A DNA stretch of 33,977 nucleotides from contig PDHQ01000340.1 of assembly GCA_003339415.1 (NCBI GenBank), forward strand, positions 1-33,977. Reading direction: 5' to 3'. The notes beneath the pieces are model-generated. The model ran no database searches, was not told the origin of the DNA, and saw only the letters and a program-made list of their open reading frames with translations. Within the stretch, counting starts at the first letter, position 1; every line of letters begins with the position of its first letter. This DNA comes from Ophiocordyceps camponoti-saundersi (nom. inval.). Taxonomy: Eukaryota; Ascomycota; Sordariomycetes; Hypocreales; Ophiocordycipitaceae. Below, piece after piece: positions 1-11,289 of the stretch. A program made the position numbers and the translations under genes.

Positions 1-126
1 AATATAATAATATAATAATATAATAATATAATAATATAATAATATAATAATATAATAATATAATAATATAATAATATAATAATATAATAATATAATAATA
101 TAATAATATAATAATATAATAATATA
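1..126. repeat. 8-bp microsatellite (AATATAAT)n
   Basis: About 15 head-to-tail copies of AATATAAT fill the start of the window without interruption. The array runs directly into R900 copy 1. The matching point in R900 copy 2 (about 32962-32973) has only one or two units, so the array looks like an expansion inside that repeat. Its position at the very edge of the window suggests the sequence may begin at an assembly break. Confidence 0.95.
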
Positions 127-721
127 AGTAAAGATTTTTAACGCTAAATTATATATATTAAAAGTTTAACTTTAAAAATATTTTAAGTATTATTAACTTA
201 GATATATTACTAAATATTATATAATAAAGCTATAATATAATAAATATTTTACTATTTTATATATAAAAAGTAAATTTACTTATTTTATAACTTATAAGAA
301 TAGATTATATTATTATTTTTTTTATAAAAGGTTTTACTTTAAGTAAAGTTAACTTTATTTTAAAATAAAAGCGGTATAAGATTAAGTAAAAGATATATAT
401 ATTTCCTAATTTTAAAAGTTTATAAATTAAAACTTTATATATACCGCCTTTTCTTCTTTTTTAGTATTAACTAGAGTTTAATAATAATAAGGGCGGAAAC
501 GCTAAAAAGCGAATATAATAATACCTCCCTTAACCCCTTTTTTAAACTTATCTATAGCTTTACTATAATAATCTAGCTATCTTTTAAAATTAGCTATTAT
601 AAGGTTTATTATAAAATAATAAAACTTTTATATATTTCTTAGCTATATTAATAAGGCTTTAATTAATTAGATTATTAAGGCCGCTTTAATTAATTATAAG
701 GATTTAATTTATAGCGATAAT
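117..721 (+). repeat. R900 copy 1, left part (interrupted by Copia-1)
   Basis: This segment aligns at high similarity with about 32962-33560, in the same orientation, and with the reverse complement of about 31560-32003. Most differences I saw are C/T or G/A. It contains a short palindromic stretch (AAAGTTAACTTT, about 345-356) and no coding signal that I recognise. The repeat continues at 8029 on the other side of Copia-1. The family type is unknown. A variable (ATT)n tail at its far end would fit a non-LTR retroelement 3' end, but an inverted-repeat DNA element is also possible. Confidence 0.85.
717..721. repeat. target site duplication of Copia-1 (left)
   Basis: ATAAT directly precedes the 5' LTR and is repeated directly after the 3' LTR at 8024-8028. 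The uninterrupted R900 copy 2 (about 33561-33575) has a single equivalent site. Five base pairs is the usual duplication length for Copia integrases. Confidence 0.9.
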
Positions 722-1022
722 TATTAGATATTATCTCTCTATACCCCTTTATATCTACTATACGATATATATATAGAGGATAGTATAGATATAAGGAAGC
801 CTCTAATAAAATATATATTACTACCTAAGTCGTGCCTCGTATAACTTAGGAGGTAGGAGGTAGCTTAGATAAGAAGAAGGAGGGTATAAAAGTAAAGTAT
901 TATCTAGCTATATAGCCGCTCTTCCTCGTACGATAAAGGAAGGGTATCTATCTCTAATTATACTTAATTTAGGTTACCTTTACTTTCTCTTACTTATACG
1001 TATATATAAAGATTACTTAATA
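722..1022 (+). repeat. Copia-1 5' LTR
   Basis: This 301-bp LTR is matched base for base in length by 7723-8023; the differences I checked are all transitions. It holds a likely TATA box (TATAAAAG, 885-892) after a purine-rich stretch, and a hairpin-forming inverted repeat (CCTAAGT 824-830 with ACTTAGG 844-850) that all four LTRs of this family keep. A second inverted repeat, CTTCCT/AGGAAG, lies at about 911-932. The start is set by the target duplication and the end by comparison with the 3' LTR. Confidence 0.95.
885..892 (+). promoter_or_regulatory. putative LTR TATA box
   Basis: TATAAAAG lies about 160 bp into the 5' LTR. The equivalent position in the 3' LTR reads TATAGAAG, and the Copia-2 LTRs read TATAAGGG. 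This would be the core promoter driving the element's RNA. It is a sequence match only, and RIP has changed its surroundings. Confidence 0.45.
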
Positions 1023-1319
1023 TTAATTAGTAGTTATATTAGTTATTATTAGTTAATTATAGATTAGCTAAAATAACGAGATAAGTATTATATAATACCG
1101 AAAAGCCCCTATACTCGCTATTAACTAATATTTATATTTTTACCTTACTTCCTAATATTAGTTCTTACTAAAAAGCTATTTTTACCCGGTGCTACTATTA
1201 AGACTAAAAGATTAAAGTAACGTACGATACTTACTAATAATAACGTCCTTACTAAAAAGCTATATTTAGCTTAGTATTTTTTACTAGTTATATAATACTA
1301 CTTTTAATAGCGTTCTAGA

Positions 1320-4300
1320 AATATAATAACGATAATATAGCTTCTATAATTTTAAAAGTTAAATAAGAAATAGTAAATATATTAACTATAATAATAGTAA
1401 TAAATAAGATTTTAGCTTCGTACGATAAAATAATAGAAGGAAGCGAAGTTAACCCTTATATCTAAACTTAAAATATAAACTTAGTTTATTAAAATATATA
1501 ACCTAACCTTATATAACCTCCTAATAAGGTTAAATTAATAATATTTATTATTTAGTAAATATACGATATTATTTATTTTAACCTCTATAAAGATAACTTT
1601 CTTTATATAATCTAATCGGAATTTTAAGGATAGACTTATTACTAGCTAAAATATATCTACCGTATATTTTTAAAAAAATTAACTTAAATTATAGTTATAC
1701 GATATATCCCGCTTATTAGAAATAGTATATTAATTAAACGCTTTATATAACTCCTTAAGACTAAATTAGAAGATATTTTACCGCCTAACTTATAAAAAGC
1801 CCCTTCTATATAGTTAAACTACCCCCTCTTTTCTAAACTAACTTTTTTAAATTATATAATATAAGCTTTATATTTAGTATAGCCCCCTAAGTTAAGATAT
1901 ATCTTAATATAGCTATTACGAAATATCTTAGCTAAACCCTTACTTTATATAACTTATATATAGGAGTTAATTACTCTATATAACTTAAATATATAGCTAC
2001 CCTTAGTAACCTTAACTTAAACCCTCCTAGAACTAATAAATTAAGCCTTAATAGGTATTATATAAGTCTATATATTATTACTAATATAAAAAGTAATAAA
2101 TAAACTAATCTCCTTAGATAAGGTTACCGCCTTCCTTAAGGGTTAGCGAAAAGATTAGAACTATATAAGGCGGCTATATAATATACTAATCGATAAGGCT
2201 AGGATTTTTATTAGCTATTACTCTTATATTAATATGATAAAAGATTAATTTTACGCTATTTTTCCGGATATCTTTTTAGATAAAGCTTAGGATTATTATT
2301 TATACTTTATCGAATTAGATAAACGATAAGATAAAATTTATATTTTTTTAAATATATATTTTAATACTTATATAAACTATTTATTATATTAGATAAATTA
2401 GATTACTTTTTCTTTTAATATCGTATAATAAGAAAACCCTAATAAAACTATAATAGATTTACTTAATACCCTTTTTAATAAACTTTAACTTATTTAATAA
2501 GCCCTTAAACTTAACTATTAAGGAGAAAAGTAACTTCTTACTATTATTATATAAGCTTATTACGGCGTTTTAGAACTTAAATTAGCTATAATATTCTAAA
2601 ATATATTATACGAAATCTTTATTAATTACCTCTATTCCTCTCTTACTATCGCTACGGATAAAACTATTAATTAGTTTTTTATCGAATAACGCTACTTTAA
2701 TTATAATAAGTATCGTATAAACTTTAAATAATTTTTTTTTACTTCCCGCTAATAATAATCGCCCCTTATATAATATTTTTCCTTATAGCGATATTAGTTT
2801 TAACCTTATATAATATAAAGGTACTTTATATATAAAAAGGAAAGATATTAGTTTATAAACTATAAGTTAAATAATATCTAACGCGTATATAAGTAATATT
2901 TTATTAATTATAAAAAAACTAGCTAAGACCCCCTTATAAAGGAAAAATTTAGCATATTCCTCTTATTATATAAAGGTTCTAATAAATAAGATTCTTAGTT
3001 TTTATAATTATATAATAAAAACTCTAATATTAAAAAAGAAATTATTAGCGGCGAAAATATAGTTTTGTTTTTTATTATAGCGGCCTATATATACCGCCTT
3101 ACTAGCGATAATATCTATTAACTAAAAGCCTTAGCAGTTCCCGCGGAATAATTCCTCCTTTCTAATATATATTATACGATATATTAAAGCGAGCTTTAAG
3201 ATATAGGAGCTATATAAATTTTAACTATAAGTAAACTATAAGTAGAAGCTTATATCTAGGAATACTCTTATACGATTATTAACTAAACCTTAACTAAGAA
3301 TACGATTTATTTTAGCTTTTTAAAACTTATTAAGCTAATCGGAACTATTATCGTACGAAACCCCCTTAGTAAAGTCCTTTATTATATTCTTAATATTTCT
3401 ACCTTATTTTTTTTTTATTTTAAAGATACTAACTACCTTTATACTTTTTATAATAATATAAGAGATATTATTATATAATATAATAATATAATAATTCCTA
3501 TTATTAGGAAATAGGGATATCTATTTTTTAATATTTTAAAATAAGAATTTATATTATATTATATAAAATAAGAGTTACGATAGCTTTATTAATATTTTAG
3601 CTACCCTTATATATAATAGCTTTATAATTTACTAAAAAAAGCTAGTTTTTTAAATATAACCCCCGTAGCCCTTAAGTTAATCTAATATTTATATTACTAA
3701 TACTAATTATATAACTTAAAACTTTAGCGATTTAAATTCTTTTTTAAAAATAACTATAATTTTAATTACTTATTAATTATCGATATTTTTTACCTTAATA
3801 ATAAGCTAGTCCTATACGCTATTAATAAAGCTATATTTTTCTAAGCTACTACCTTTATATAAAATATATTAGCGGTAAATACTTAGAACGCCTTATATAA
3901 GTGCTAAATTTATATATATTAAAGCTTACTAAATATTATCTTTTACGATATTAGGATTAACTTTTCCTCTCTAAACTTTCGTATAAACGCGAAACTACTT
4001 AGTATTATATATAAAAAAGTGCTTATCGAAGCGTATTAGGCGATTAGTAAGGTTAAATATATATACGCCCTTTTTAGGCGAGCGTATAATATCTTATAAT
4101 AGGAAATTAGCACTAAAACTAATAATATAACTATCTTTTAGATAGCTATTAAGGCTATTAATAATATAGCTAGATTAAATAGCTTTATTTTAATATTTCT
4201 TATTTTTAGCGCTTACCCTTATATTTTATATAACTCGCCCCTAGCCCTTAATATTACTATAAAAGCTTAAGCGATTTAGCGTACTATAAAATAAGTATAA

Positions 4301-6250
4301 TAAATTAAGGCTTAAGCGGATATTTTACGCGCTTTTTATACTTAAAATAAACCTAACTTATATAATATCTTATCGCTTCCTTTTTAAAGCGAAGTTTTTA
4401 TTTAGAGTAAAAAGGATAAATAATAAAATCTTTTTTATATTTCTAATTTCGATAGCTAGGATATTATCCTTAAACTCCTTATAAGATTAACTAGATTTTA
4501 TATAATATAAGTTAAACCTTATCTCCGCTCCCTCCCTACTATACTTATAGAGAAAAAAGTACGGTTTAAAATCTTAATTATACTCTTATATAATAAAAAC
4601 TCGTATAAAGCTTTTCCCTTTATATTTATTACTATAAAGGAAAAAGATAACTATATACTTATTATATAATTATAGTAATAAGGTATTATTACTATTTTAA
4701 GATAATTATTCGAGGCCTCTAATTATAAGGAAATTAATACCCTCTTTATATAGAAAGTTTTTACCTTTATCTAATATAACCCTTCCTTAGACCTTATAAG
4801 ATATATTTTTAAAACGTATCTTATACGAGAAATAAAAAACTTAAATAATAGCCCTTATAAAAAGTCCCGCCTAGTTATTTAAAGCTATAAAAATAATAAT
4901 AAAGAGGAAATCTTTATATAATTACCTATAATTCTATATATATTATAGCGCCTCCTTCTTACCCTTAAACTTACTTTTATAAAGTTATATAATTACTAAG
5001 GCGAACTACGAGATATTACGTAAGCGTATATATAATCTACTAATTTTTTAAGTTATATAATATACGCGTACTTTCCTAAAAAACTATAAGATTAATATTT
5101 ACCTTATATTTTTTTATATATTAAAAAGCTGCTATATAAGCTAGTAGAATTAAGATTATATTAGTTTAAGATATATTATAATTATTATCGTATAAACTTT
5201 TATATAACGCCCTTATTATATAATTTATATTTTTTATTTATAATAGCTAGCCCTAACTTATTTAGAATAACGGGCTTATAAATAAATAATATATTCTCTT
5301 TTATATTTAATATATTCTCTAAATTTAAGGAAAATAAGTTAAAATAAGCAAAGCTTTATATAAAGCCTAAAATATTCCTTACTAATAGCTTATCTATTAA
5401 CTTTAATAGTAATTATATTATACGCGAATTATATAATATCGTTCTTATATAGAAAAAATAGGTAAAAGGCTTTTATATTATTAACCTAACCGCTAATATT
5501 ACCCCGTAAGACTTTATTAGCTAGCGAGCCCGAGGAGTATATATTATTTCTACTTATTAACTAAAGGTATCGTATAACCTTATAGTAGCCGCTTAAGTAA
5601 CCGATCTTTCCTTATAGGATATTTTAGCCTTTAATAAATATATCTAATAGTAGATTAATTATATTACTTACGGTTTATAGTTTATTCTACTTAACTTATC
5701 TTATATAAAATTATTTATTTTTACGAATAGGTTATTTACGAATAATAGGGACCTTACCTTATAGCTTAGTACCTTAATTATCCTTAGTAAGGAAGACTAG
5801 TCCTCTAACTTATTTATTATATAAGGTAATATCTTTTACTAAACCTTTACGAAGTATAAAAAGGTTACTTAAAATATCTTAGTAAGCGAACTTTATAGTA
5901 TAGTAAATAGCGTTAATATTAGCTTAGCTTTTTACTTAACTATTTAAGCTATTATATAATCTTTAAGTATACCTCTAATCCCTTTTATTCTTTATATAAA
6001 CTTATATTTATTATACGATTACTTAGTAAAGCTTAGCTTAATAATAGAAAAATAGCTAATAATCGATATTATAGCTATTCGTAAGTTATATAAGCGTAAG
6101 GAAATTTTAGAAATATAATAAATTAATAGTAAAAATAACCTAGCTAACGCTTATATTAAGGATAGCCCTAACTTAGCCTTATTAACCCTTATTTCTATAA
6201 ATTCTTATAAGTTATAGATTAAAGCTACTATCTAATAACTTACCTAAGTT
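1320..6250 (+). pseudogene. Copia-1 gag-pol polyprotein, destroyed by RIP
   Basis: One forward frame (codons starting at positions 2 modulo 3) can be followed throughout if TAA/TAG are read as former Gln or Trp. The Gag zinc finger at 2822-2863 has the form CX2CX4CX4H, with TAC/TAT (Tyr) at every former Cys/His position and TAG where Trp is expected. The integrase core has Asp codons at 3782 and 3947. The third acidic residue, 35 residues further on at 4055, is AAA (Lys) after GTT, as expected from GTT-GAA under RIP. Reverse transcriptase shows KSRLV (about 4859) and RDIT-AY (about 5009), and the catalytic Asp-Asp site reads Asn-Asn (5285-5290). RNase H lies at about 5700-6200 (FTN motif, then SELY near 5890). 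About 1640 codons in one frame fits fungal Copia polyproteins. No ATG start survives, so the start is approximate. Confidence 0.9.
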
Positions 6251-7722
6251 ATATAAAACTTATACTTTTTTCTTTCCTATATCTTTACTTTATCCGACCC
6301 TCTATCCTTACTTTCTTATTTTTTTATATTTTTCCGTTTTTTTTTATTATTTTTATATAAAAATTACTATTAATTCTTTCTAGGTATCGTCTAACCTTTA
6401 CGCTTAATTTTTAAAAAAAAGCAAAGCTATAAGTTCTAAACGCTTAATTTTTTTTTTCTTTTCTTTTAATTTTTTTTTCTTTTCCTTTTTCCTTATTATT
6501 TAACTTTACTATTACTTTTTTTTTACCCCCGCCTTCTACTACTTATTATCTAAAATAGTAATATACTCCTCCGCGTAAAAAGGTGCTTTACTTAGTATTA
6601 TTATTACCTATCCCCGCCGCTAGCTATTAGGTAACTTAATAGGAGTAATTACTAAGGTATAAAATACTAGCTTAGGAGTTTATAATACTTAGCCTTATTA
6701 TATAAAAAAGTATCTTATTATATAAAACTATTATATATAAGTAATATAAGCCCTATTATTATTTATCTAATATATATCGAATAAGTAAGGATTTTTAATA
6801 TAAATATAGTATAATTTTACTATTACCTTATTATAACTTATAAGTAAAATTACTAGAAAATAACTTAGGCGTTAGATAATAATAGCTTTAATATACCTAA
6901 GATTTTAAGTATTATTAAGGCGGATAAAAATATTAAATAATAGTATAGCTATTAATTAAATCTCCGCTTATTACTTTCTTATTAGTATTATTATTATATA
7001 ATAGCTAGACTTTTTTTTCTTATATTTAAGAATATTTACTATATAAAGTGCTAATTATCTTTCTTACTATAAAGTATATAAACTTAGTAAAACTTAAGTT
7101 AATAAGCTATAACGCTATCGGGATAGGGAGATATATTATATAACTAATAACTATTAATAAAAATAACTTAAGTATATTATATAACTTATTAATTTTTATT
7201 AAAGATTTTTTTAGTTATTATTATTATTTTCGTTAATTAGCTTAAAAAAAAAGAAAGAAGAAAGGAAGAGAAAAAAAGAGAGAGAAAGAGGGAGCGAGGA
7301 GGGGTTTTTATACCTTTTTAAAGGCGGTAAGAGGCGGCAAAATCCGATTTTTAATTCCTATTTTTTATAATATTTTTTAGTATTTTTAGTATAAGGTTAT
7401 AGAAAGTTAGTTTTCTACCTATTTTTCTTAATATTATAACTATAAGAAACCTTTATAGTAAAATTTTATAAAAACGCGCTATAAGTTAGATTATATAATA
7501 ACCCGATTTTTATTTTTTAGCTAGTAGCTTATTTTCTTTATCTTTTTTTATTATAATATTACGGGCGTTATTTACTTTTAGAGATTTTTTCGATTATATA
7601 CTTATTTAATATTATATAATTATTTTTCTCTAAAAATATCTACCTTTTAAGAAAACGGAGTTTTTTCTTCGTACGATACCTTTTAATTTAGTATATCTTT
7701 TTATAAAAAGAAAAAAGTTAAG
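6250..7722 (+). other. Copia-1 3' untranslated region
   Basis: No coding frame is recognisable between the end of pol and the 3' LTR. The region holds pyrimidine-rich runs at about 6290-6540 and a purine tract at 7244-7304 (one C inside). A short conserved segment follows the purine tract (about 7320-7350) and keeps an intact GGCA in both Copia copies. The A/G run next to the 3' LTR (about 7705-7718) is the likely polypurine tract that primes plus-strand DNA. Confidence 0.7.
7244..7304 (+). other. purine-rich tract in Copia-1 3' region
   Basis: Sixty-one bases of A and G with a single C, about 420 bp before the 3' LTR. Copia-2 has a pure 72-nt purine tract at the equivalent place. It may be an internal (central-type) polypurine tract or a structural RNA element. 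Purine runs on this strand hold no CpA or TpG, so RIP would leave them intact regardless of function. Confidence 0.6.
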
Positions 7723-8023
7723 TATTAGATATTATCTCTCTATACCCCTTTATATTTACTATACGATATATATATAAAAGATAGCACGGATATAGGGAAG
7801 CTTTTAACGAAATATATATTACTACCTAAGTTATACCTCGTATAATTTAGGAGGTAAGAGGTAGCTTAGATAAGAAGAAGGAGGGTATAGAAGTAGAGTA
7901 TTATCTAGCTATATAGCCGCTTTTCTTCGTACGATAAAGGAAAGGTATCTATCTCTAATTATACTTAATTTAGGTTACCTTTGCTTTCTCTTACCTATAT
8001 ATACGTATAAAAACTACTTAATA
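7723..8023 (+). repeat. Copia-1 3' LTR
   Basis: This 301-bp copy of the 5' LTR is preceded by an A/G-rich polypurine tract and followed by the ATAAT target duplication. Differences from the 5' LTR include CG to TA changes (for example near 830 and 7831), which need two successive transitions. Confidence 0.95.
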
Positions 8024-8028
8024 ATAAT
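8024..8028. repeat. target site duplication of Copia-1 (right)
   Basis: ATAAT, identical to 717-721. R900 resumes immediately after it. Confidence 0.9.
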
Positions 8029-8322
8029 AATAGCTAAAAAGATAAGTAAGCTATATAGACTTTATACTAGACTTAGTTTATATATACTTTTATTACCGTA
8101 AAGTTTATTTTAAGGGAAATATTAGCTTTTTAATTATTAATTATTATTTAACTTATTAAATATATAAAATACTAAGTATAAATAAGGTTTAACTTAAAGC
8201 TAAGGTAATACTTAAGAGGAGGGTTTTACTTTAAGTTCTCTAGTTTTTCCCCTTTTTAAAATATATATAAGATAGTTCTAAGCTATATAAAGTATATTAA
8301 TATATTAATATTATTATTATTA
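8029..8322 (+). repeat. R900 copy 1, right part
   Basis: This resumes exactly where 721 stopped and aligns with about 33569-33850, in the same orientation, and with the reverse complement of about 31225-31525. It ends in a short, imperfect (ATT)n run at about 8306-8330. The same boundary carries over 120 bp of (ATT)n in copy 2. Confidence 0.85.
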
Positions 8323-8394
8323 TAATAATAATATTACTTTTTATATTTTTACTTTATATAATATTAGAGTAAATATTTATTTTTTAATTAGTTA
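8323..8394 (+). repeat. 70-bp direct repeat, copy A
   Basis: About 70 bp (core TTATATAATATTAGAGTAAA, about 8352-8371) recur in the same orientation at about 31138-31208. Copy A lies just outside the (ATT)n end of R900 copy 1; copy B lies just outside the end of the inverted R900 copy 3. It is therefore not simply part of R900. Confidence 0.7.
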
Positions 8395-10310
8395 TTCTTA
8401 TGCGAAATAAATAATAAAGCGCTTAAGCGCTAAGCTTATTTTTATCCGCCTTATCCTTTTTATTAATTTTTAAAACTATTAAGCTAGCTTAGTTTATAAA
8501 TATTTAATTATTACCTTAGTAATTAATATATAGTATTTTCCGTAAGAAATTTACTAAATAACTAATTATACTTAAAATCTCTTTATTAGCCTATTTTAAA
8601 TAGTTAAGAAAAAGTTATTACTTAATTATATAGCTTAGAAATTAGTTTAGCTAAATAACTTACCTGCCCTAATTAAATATTTGCCGTTAATCTTATTATT
8701 AAAAAAGCCCCTTTTTATTAAAAATATAAATCTAGCTATTTAAGTAAATTTTAAATTTTAAAACTATTTTCTTTATTAAAATAAGTGTAAATATTAAGTT
8801 TTTTAATATTTATAAAAAAAGACTTTATATAGCTTATAAAAGAAAAAAAGCTAGCTTAAACTTAAACTTAAAATAATTAGAAAACTAATAATATAAATAA
8901 AAATATTTTAAAAAAGTAACTTATTTATTAAATATTATAAAACTTTTATTATATATAATAGAAAAAGGTAACCTTATTAATATTTATAACTTTTATAAAA
9001 CTAAAAAATAATAATAATTTAATAATTATTATAAAGCTAAGCTTAGCTAGCTATATATATATAAGATAGGAAATCTTATTTTTTAAAGAAAAAAACTTAA
9101 ATATATTACTTATATTTATAATATAATTCTTTTAGCTTTTATATCTTTTAAAACATTTTTCTATAAAAAGGAAGCTTATATTTTTATTAGCCCTTAACTT
9201 AGCTATAATATTATTTTAAAACTTAAAAAGCCCTTAAATTTAATAAGATCTCCTTTTTATAAAATACTTATAAAATATTTACTAAAAAAAACTATTAATT
9301 ATTTATTTAAAATTAAATTTATTAAGCTAAATATTAATTCTTACGCTACCTTTATTCTCTTTGCGCTAAAGCTATATTTAGTAGCTTAATATTTTTATAA
9401 TATTTATTAATAAATAATTAATTACTTAAAAAGTTAAATTTTACTTACTCCCTTTTTAAAAAATATAGTATTTAGCTCTAAAAAGGCGAAATAATTTTAA
9501 AAAATTAATATTATTTAAGCGTTTTACTATCTTCGCCTTAATTATAACTTTAAATATTTTATAGCTTTTTATATAAAGTTTAATATATTTCGCTAGCTTA
9601 TTTTTTATTTAGCTTTAAAATAAAGCTTATTTAATTTTAAAGTTTTTTTAATATTTAATTTTATAATTTCCTTAATTATTATATAAATATATATATTAAT
9701 AATATATTAATTTACTTAGATAGTAAAAAAAAAATATTAAAAAATAGTTTAAAATAATCTAGCGCTTATATTAAGTAATCTTATAAAAAGATATTAAAAA
9801 ATTATAATTTAATATTATAAAAATTAATTACTTTAATAAAATATTATATATAAGGTTAGGAATAAATATAAACCTTTATAAGGTATAAGTAATTTAAAAT
9901 TAAAAGTTTAAGAATCTTTATAATTATAAAGCTATCTGCTTGTTTATAAGATTTTATATTTTTATTTAGATCTTTTATTATTATACTAATACCGCTATTA
10001 AGCTTTTAAATTAATTTTTTTTAAAAAAAAATACTATTTCCAAGCTAAGATTAAAGTAAAAGGAGGCTTTTAATAAGATAAAGAAGTTAGCTATATAAGC
10101 CCTAATATTTACCTTTTTCTATTTAAAACTTTTAATATATTTAAAAAATAACGCTTTTTAAAATATTATTATTAATATATTTTAATAATAATAAAATAAT
10201 TAAATATAAAAGCTTAGCTTTTTTAAAAAATAATAAATTTAGCTAAATATATTTACTTAATTTAAAATTATAAACTCTTTATTATTATATAAAGCTATAA
10301 GTATTTTTAC
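8395..10310. other. AT-rich relic sequence, nothing identified
   Basis: About 1.9 kb with no recognisable LTR, RNA gene or coding motif. Stop-reading translations on either strand between about 9100 and 9650 give long runs, but none matched a family I can name. A short inverted repeat (AAGGCGAA near 9483 with TTCGCCTT near 9532) is visible. RIP depletion is as strong as elsewhere, so this is probably old transposon sequence. Confidence 0.5.

Positions 10311-10406
<96 letters not shown>
10311..10406. repeat. (TTA)n microsatellite
   Basis: Thirty-two uninterrupted TTA units. It marks the boundary between the featureless 8.4-10.3 kb stretch and a more GC-containing block to the right. Confidence 0.97.
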
Positions 10407-10407
<1 letters not shown>

Positions 10408-10576
10408 AATACTCTAATAGCTATAAAAGCTGCTAGAACCTTAATAGTAAGTTAAGTAGGAAAAACCCTTTTAAAAGAGGTAAAACCTTATATAGTGCGG
10501 TAAGACCGCGGCTAACATAGAGCTAAGCTAAGTGCGTAGCGTATATAAAAAAGCAGCTAATAGCTATAGTAATACT
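10408..10576. repeat. 169-bp segment with imperfect terminal inverted repeats
   Basis: The left end (10408-10434, ending AGCTGCT) is the imperfect reverse complement of the right end (10552-10576, starting AGCAGCT), about 25 bp with a small gap. The interior holds an unusual number of surviving TG and CA dinucleotides (GTGCGG, AACATAG, GTGCGTAG) and CCGCGG. It could be a small foldback or MITE-like element. I found no clear target duplication, and the (TTA)n array abuts it, so this is tentative. Confidence 0.4.
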
Positions 10577-10677
10577 ATATTATATAAGAAAAGATAAAGG
10601 AAAAATAAAGATAATAATAATATATATTATTTATATATATTAATATATATATTAATATATATCTTTATAGAACCTTT

Positions 10678-10755
10678 AGTATATACCTCTTAACTTACTA
10701 GTATATAGCTATATACCTTTTAAGCGTGCAGTATATACTTAAGTATATACCTCTT
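10678..10755. repeat. degenerate tandem repeats of AGTATATACCTCTT
   Basis: AGTATATACCTCTT occurs at 10678-10691 and again at 10742-10755, with two related AGTATATA copies between (10699 and 10730). A perfect 14-bp palindrome, TTCCTAATTAGGAA, follows at 10765-10778. The arrangement resembles control-region repeats upstream of a coding part, but the role is unknown. Confidence 0.6.
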
Positions 10756-11289
10756 TTCTAAGCTTTCCTAATTAGGAAGCCTTTTTAATTAGGAAGTTAA
10801 TCTTATAAATTAGTAACTTAAAGCTTAAAGATATATAAGAGAAGGGGGGGTCGCTTTTACTAGTATAAGTAAGCTATTATCTAATTAGTAATTTTAATAA
10901 TTTTATTTATATAAATAGTTTTTATAAGCTTATATATAGTTTATAGCTAACTTATACTAGAATAGAATACTTATTATATAAAATTACTTTTAAGATATAT
11001 TTTATATTAAATATATTAATACGCTTATAAGTTTTAGTAACTTTTACTAAGTATAGTAAAATAAGTATCCGGCCCTAGCTTATATTTATTTTTACTAATA
11101 GTTAGGGTAAATTAGCTTAGTGCGTTTTATATTAAATATATAAATAATTATATTAAGTATTAGCTAATTAAAAATCCCGCTATAGCTAAAGCTATTCGCG
11201 CCGCGGTAAAAGTAGCTTATTAGTTAAACTTTAATTATAGCTTTTAAATTATAAGTTAAAATTAAAGTTATATAATATTTATAATAAGT

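Larger units (their letters stand above)
722..8023 (+). mobile_element. Copia-1: full-length RIP-inactivated Ty1/Copia LTR retrotransposon
   Basis: The element is 7302 bp, with 301-bp LTRs (722-1022 and 7723-8023), 5-bp ATAAT target duplications and one gag-pol reading frame (about 1320-6250) in the order Gag, integrase, reverse transcriptase, RNase H. Integrase before reverse transcriptase defines the Copia superfamily. LTR termini read TATTA...TAATA, expected from TGTTA...TAACA after RIP of TG and CA. A 3' region of about 1.5 kb follows the coding part. The element is dead: there is no start codon and there are dozens of TAA/TAG codons. It inserted into R900 copy 1. Copia-2 in this window belongs to the same family. 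Confidence 0.95.

Noticed and set aside
722..8023. Ty3/Gypsy classification of the two long LTR elements
   Set aside because: Integrase motifs (3782-4055) come before reverse transcriptase motifs (4859-5290), which is the Copia order. RNase H is last and no integrase follows it.
8395..10310. Coding gene on the minus strand at about 9130-9640
   Set aside because: Stop-read translation gives long runs on both strands with no recognisable motif and many former-Trp positions, as expected from antisense reading of RIP sequence.
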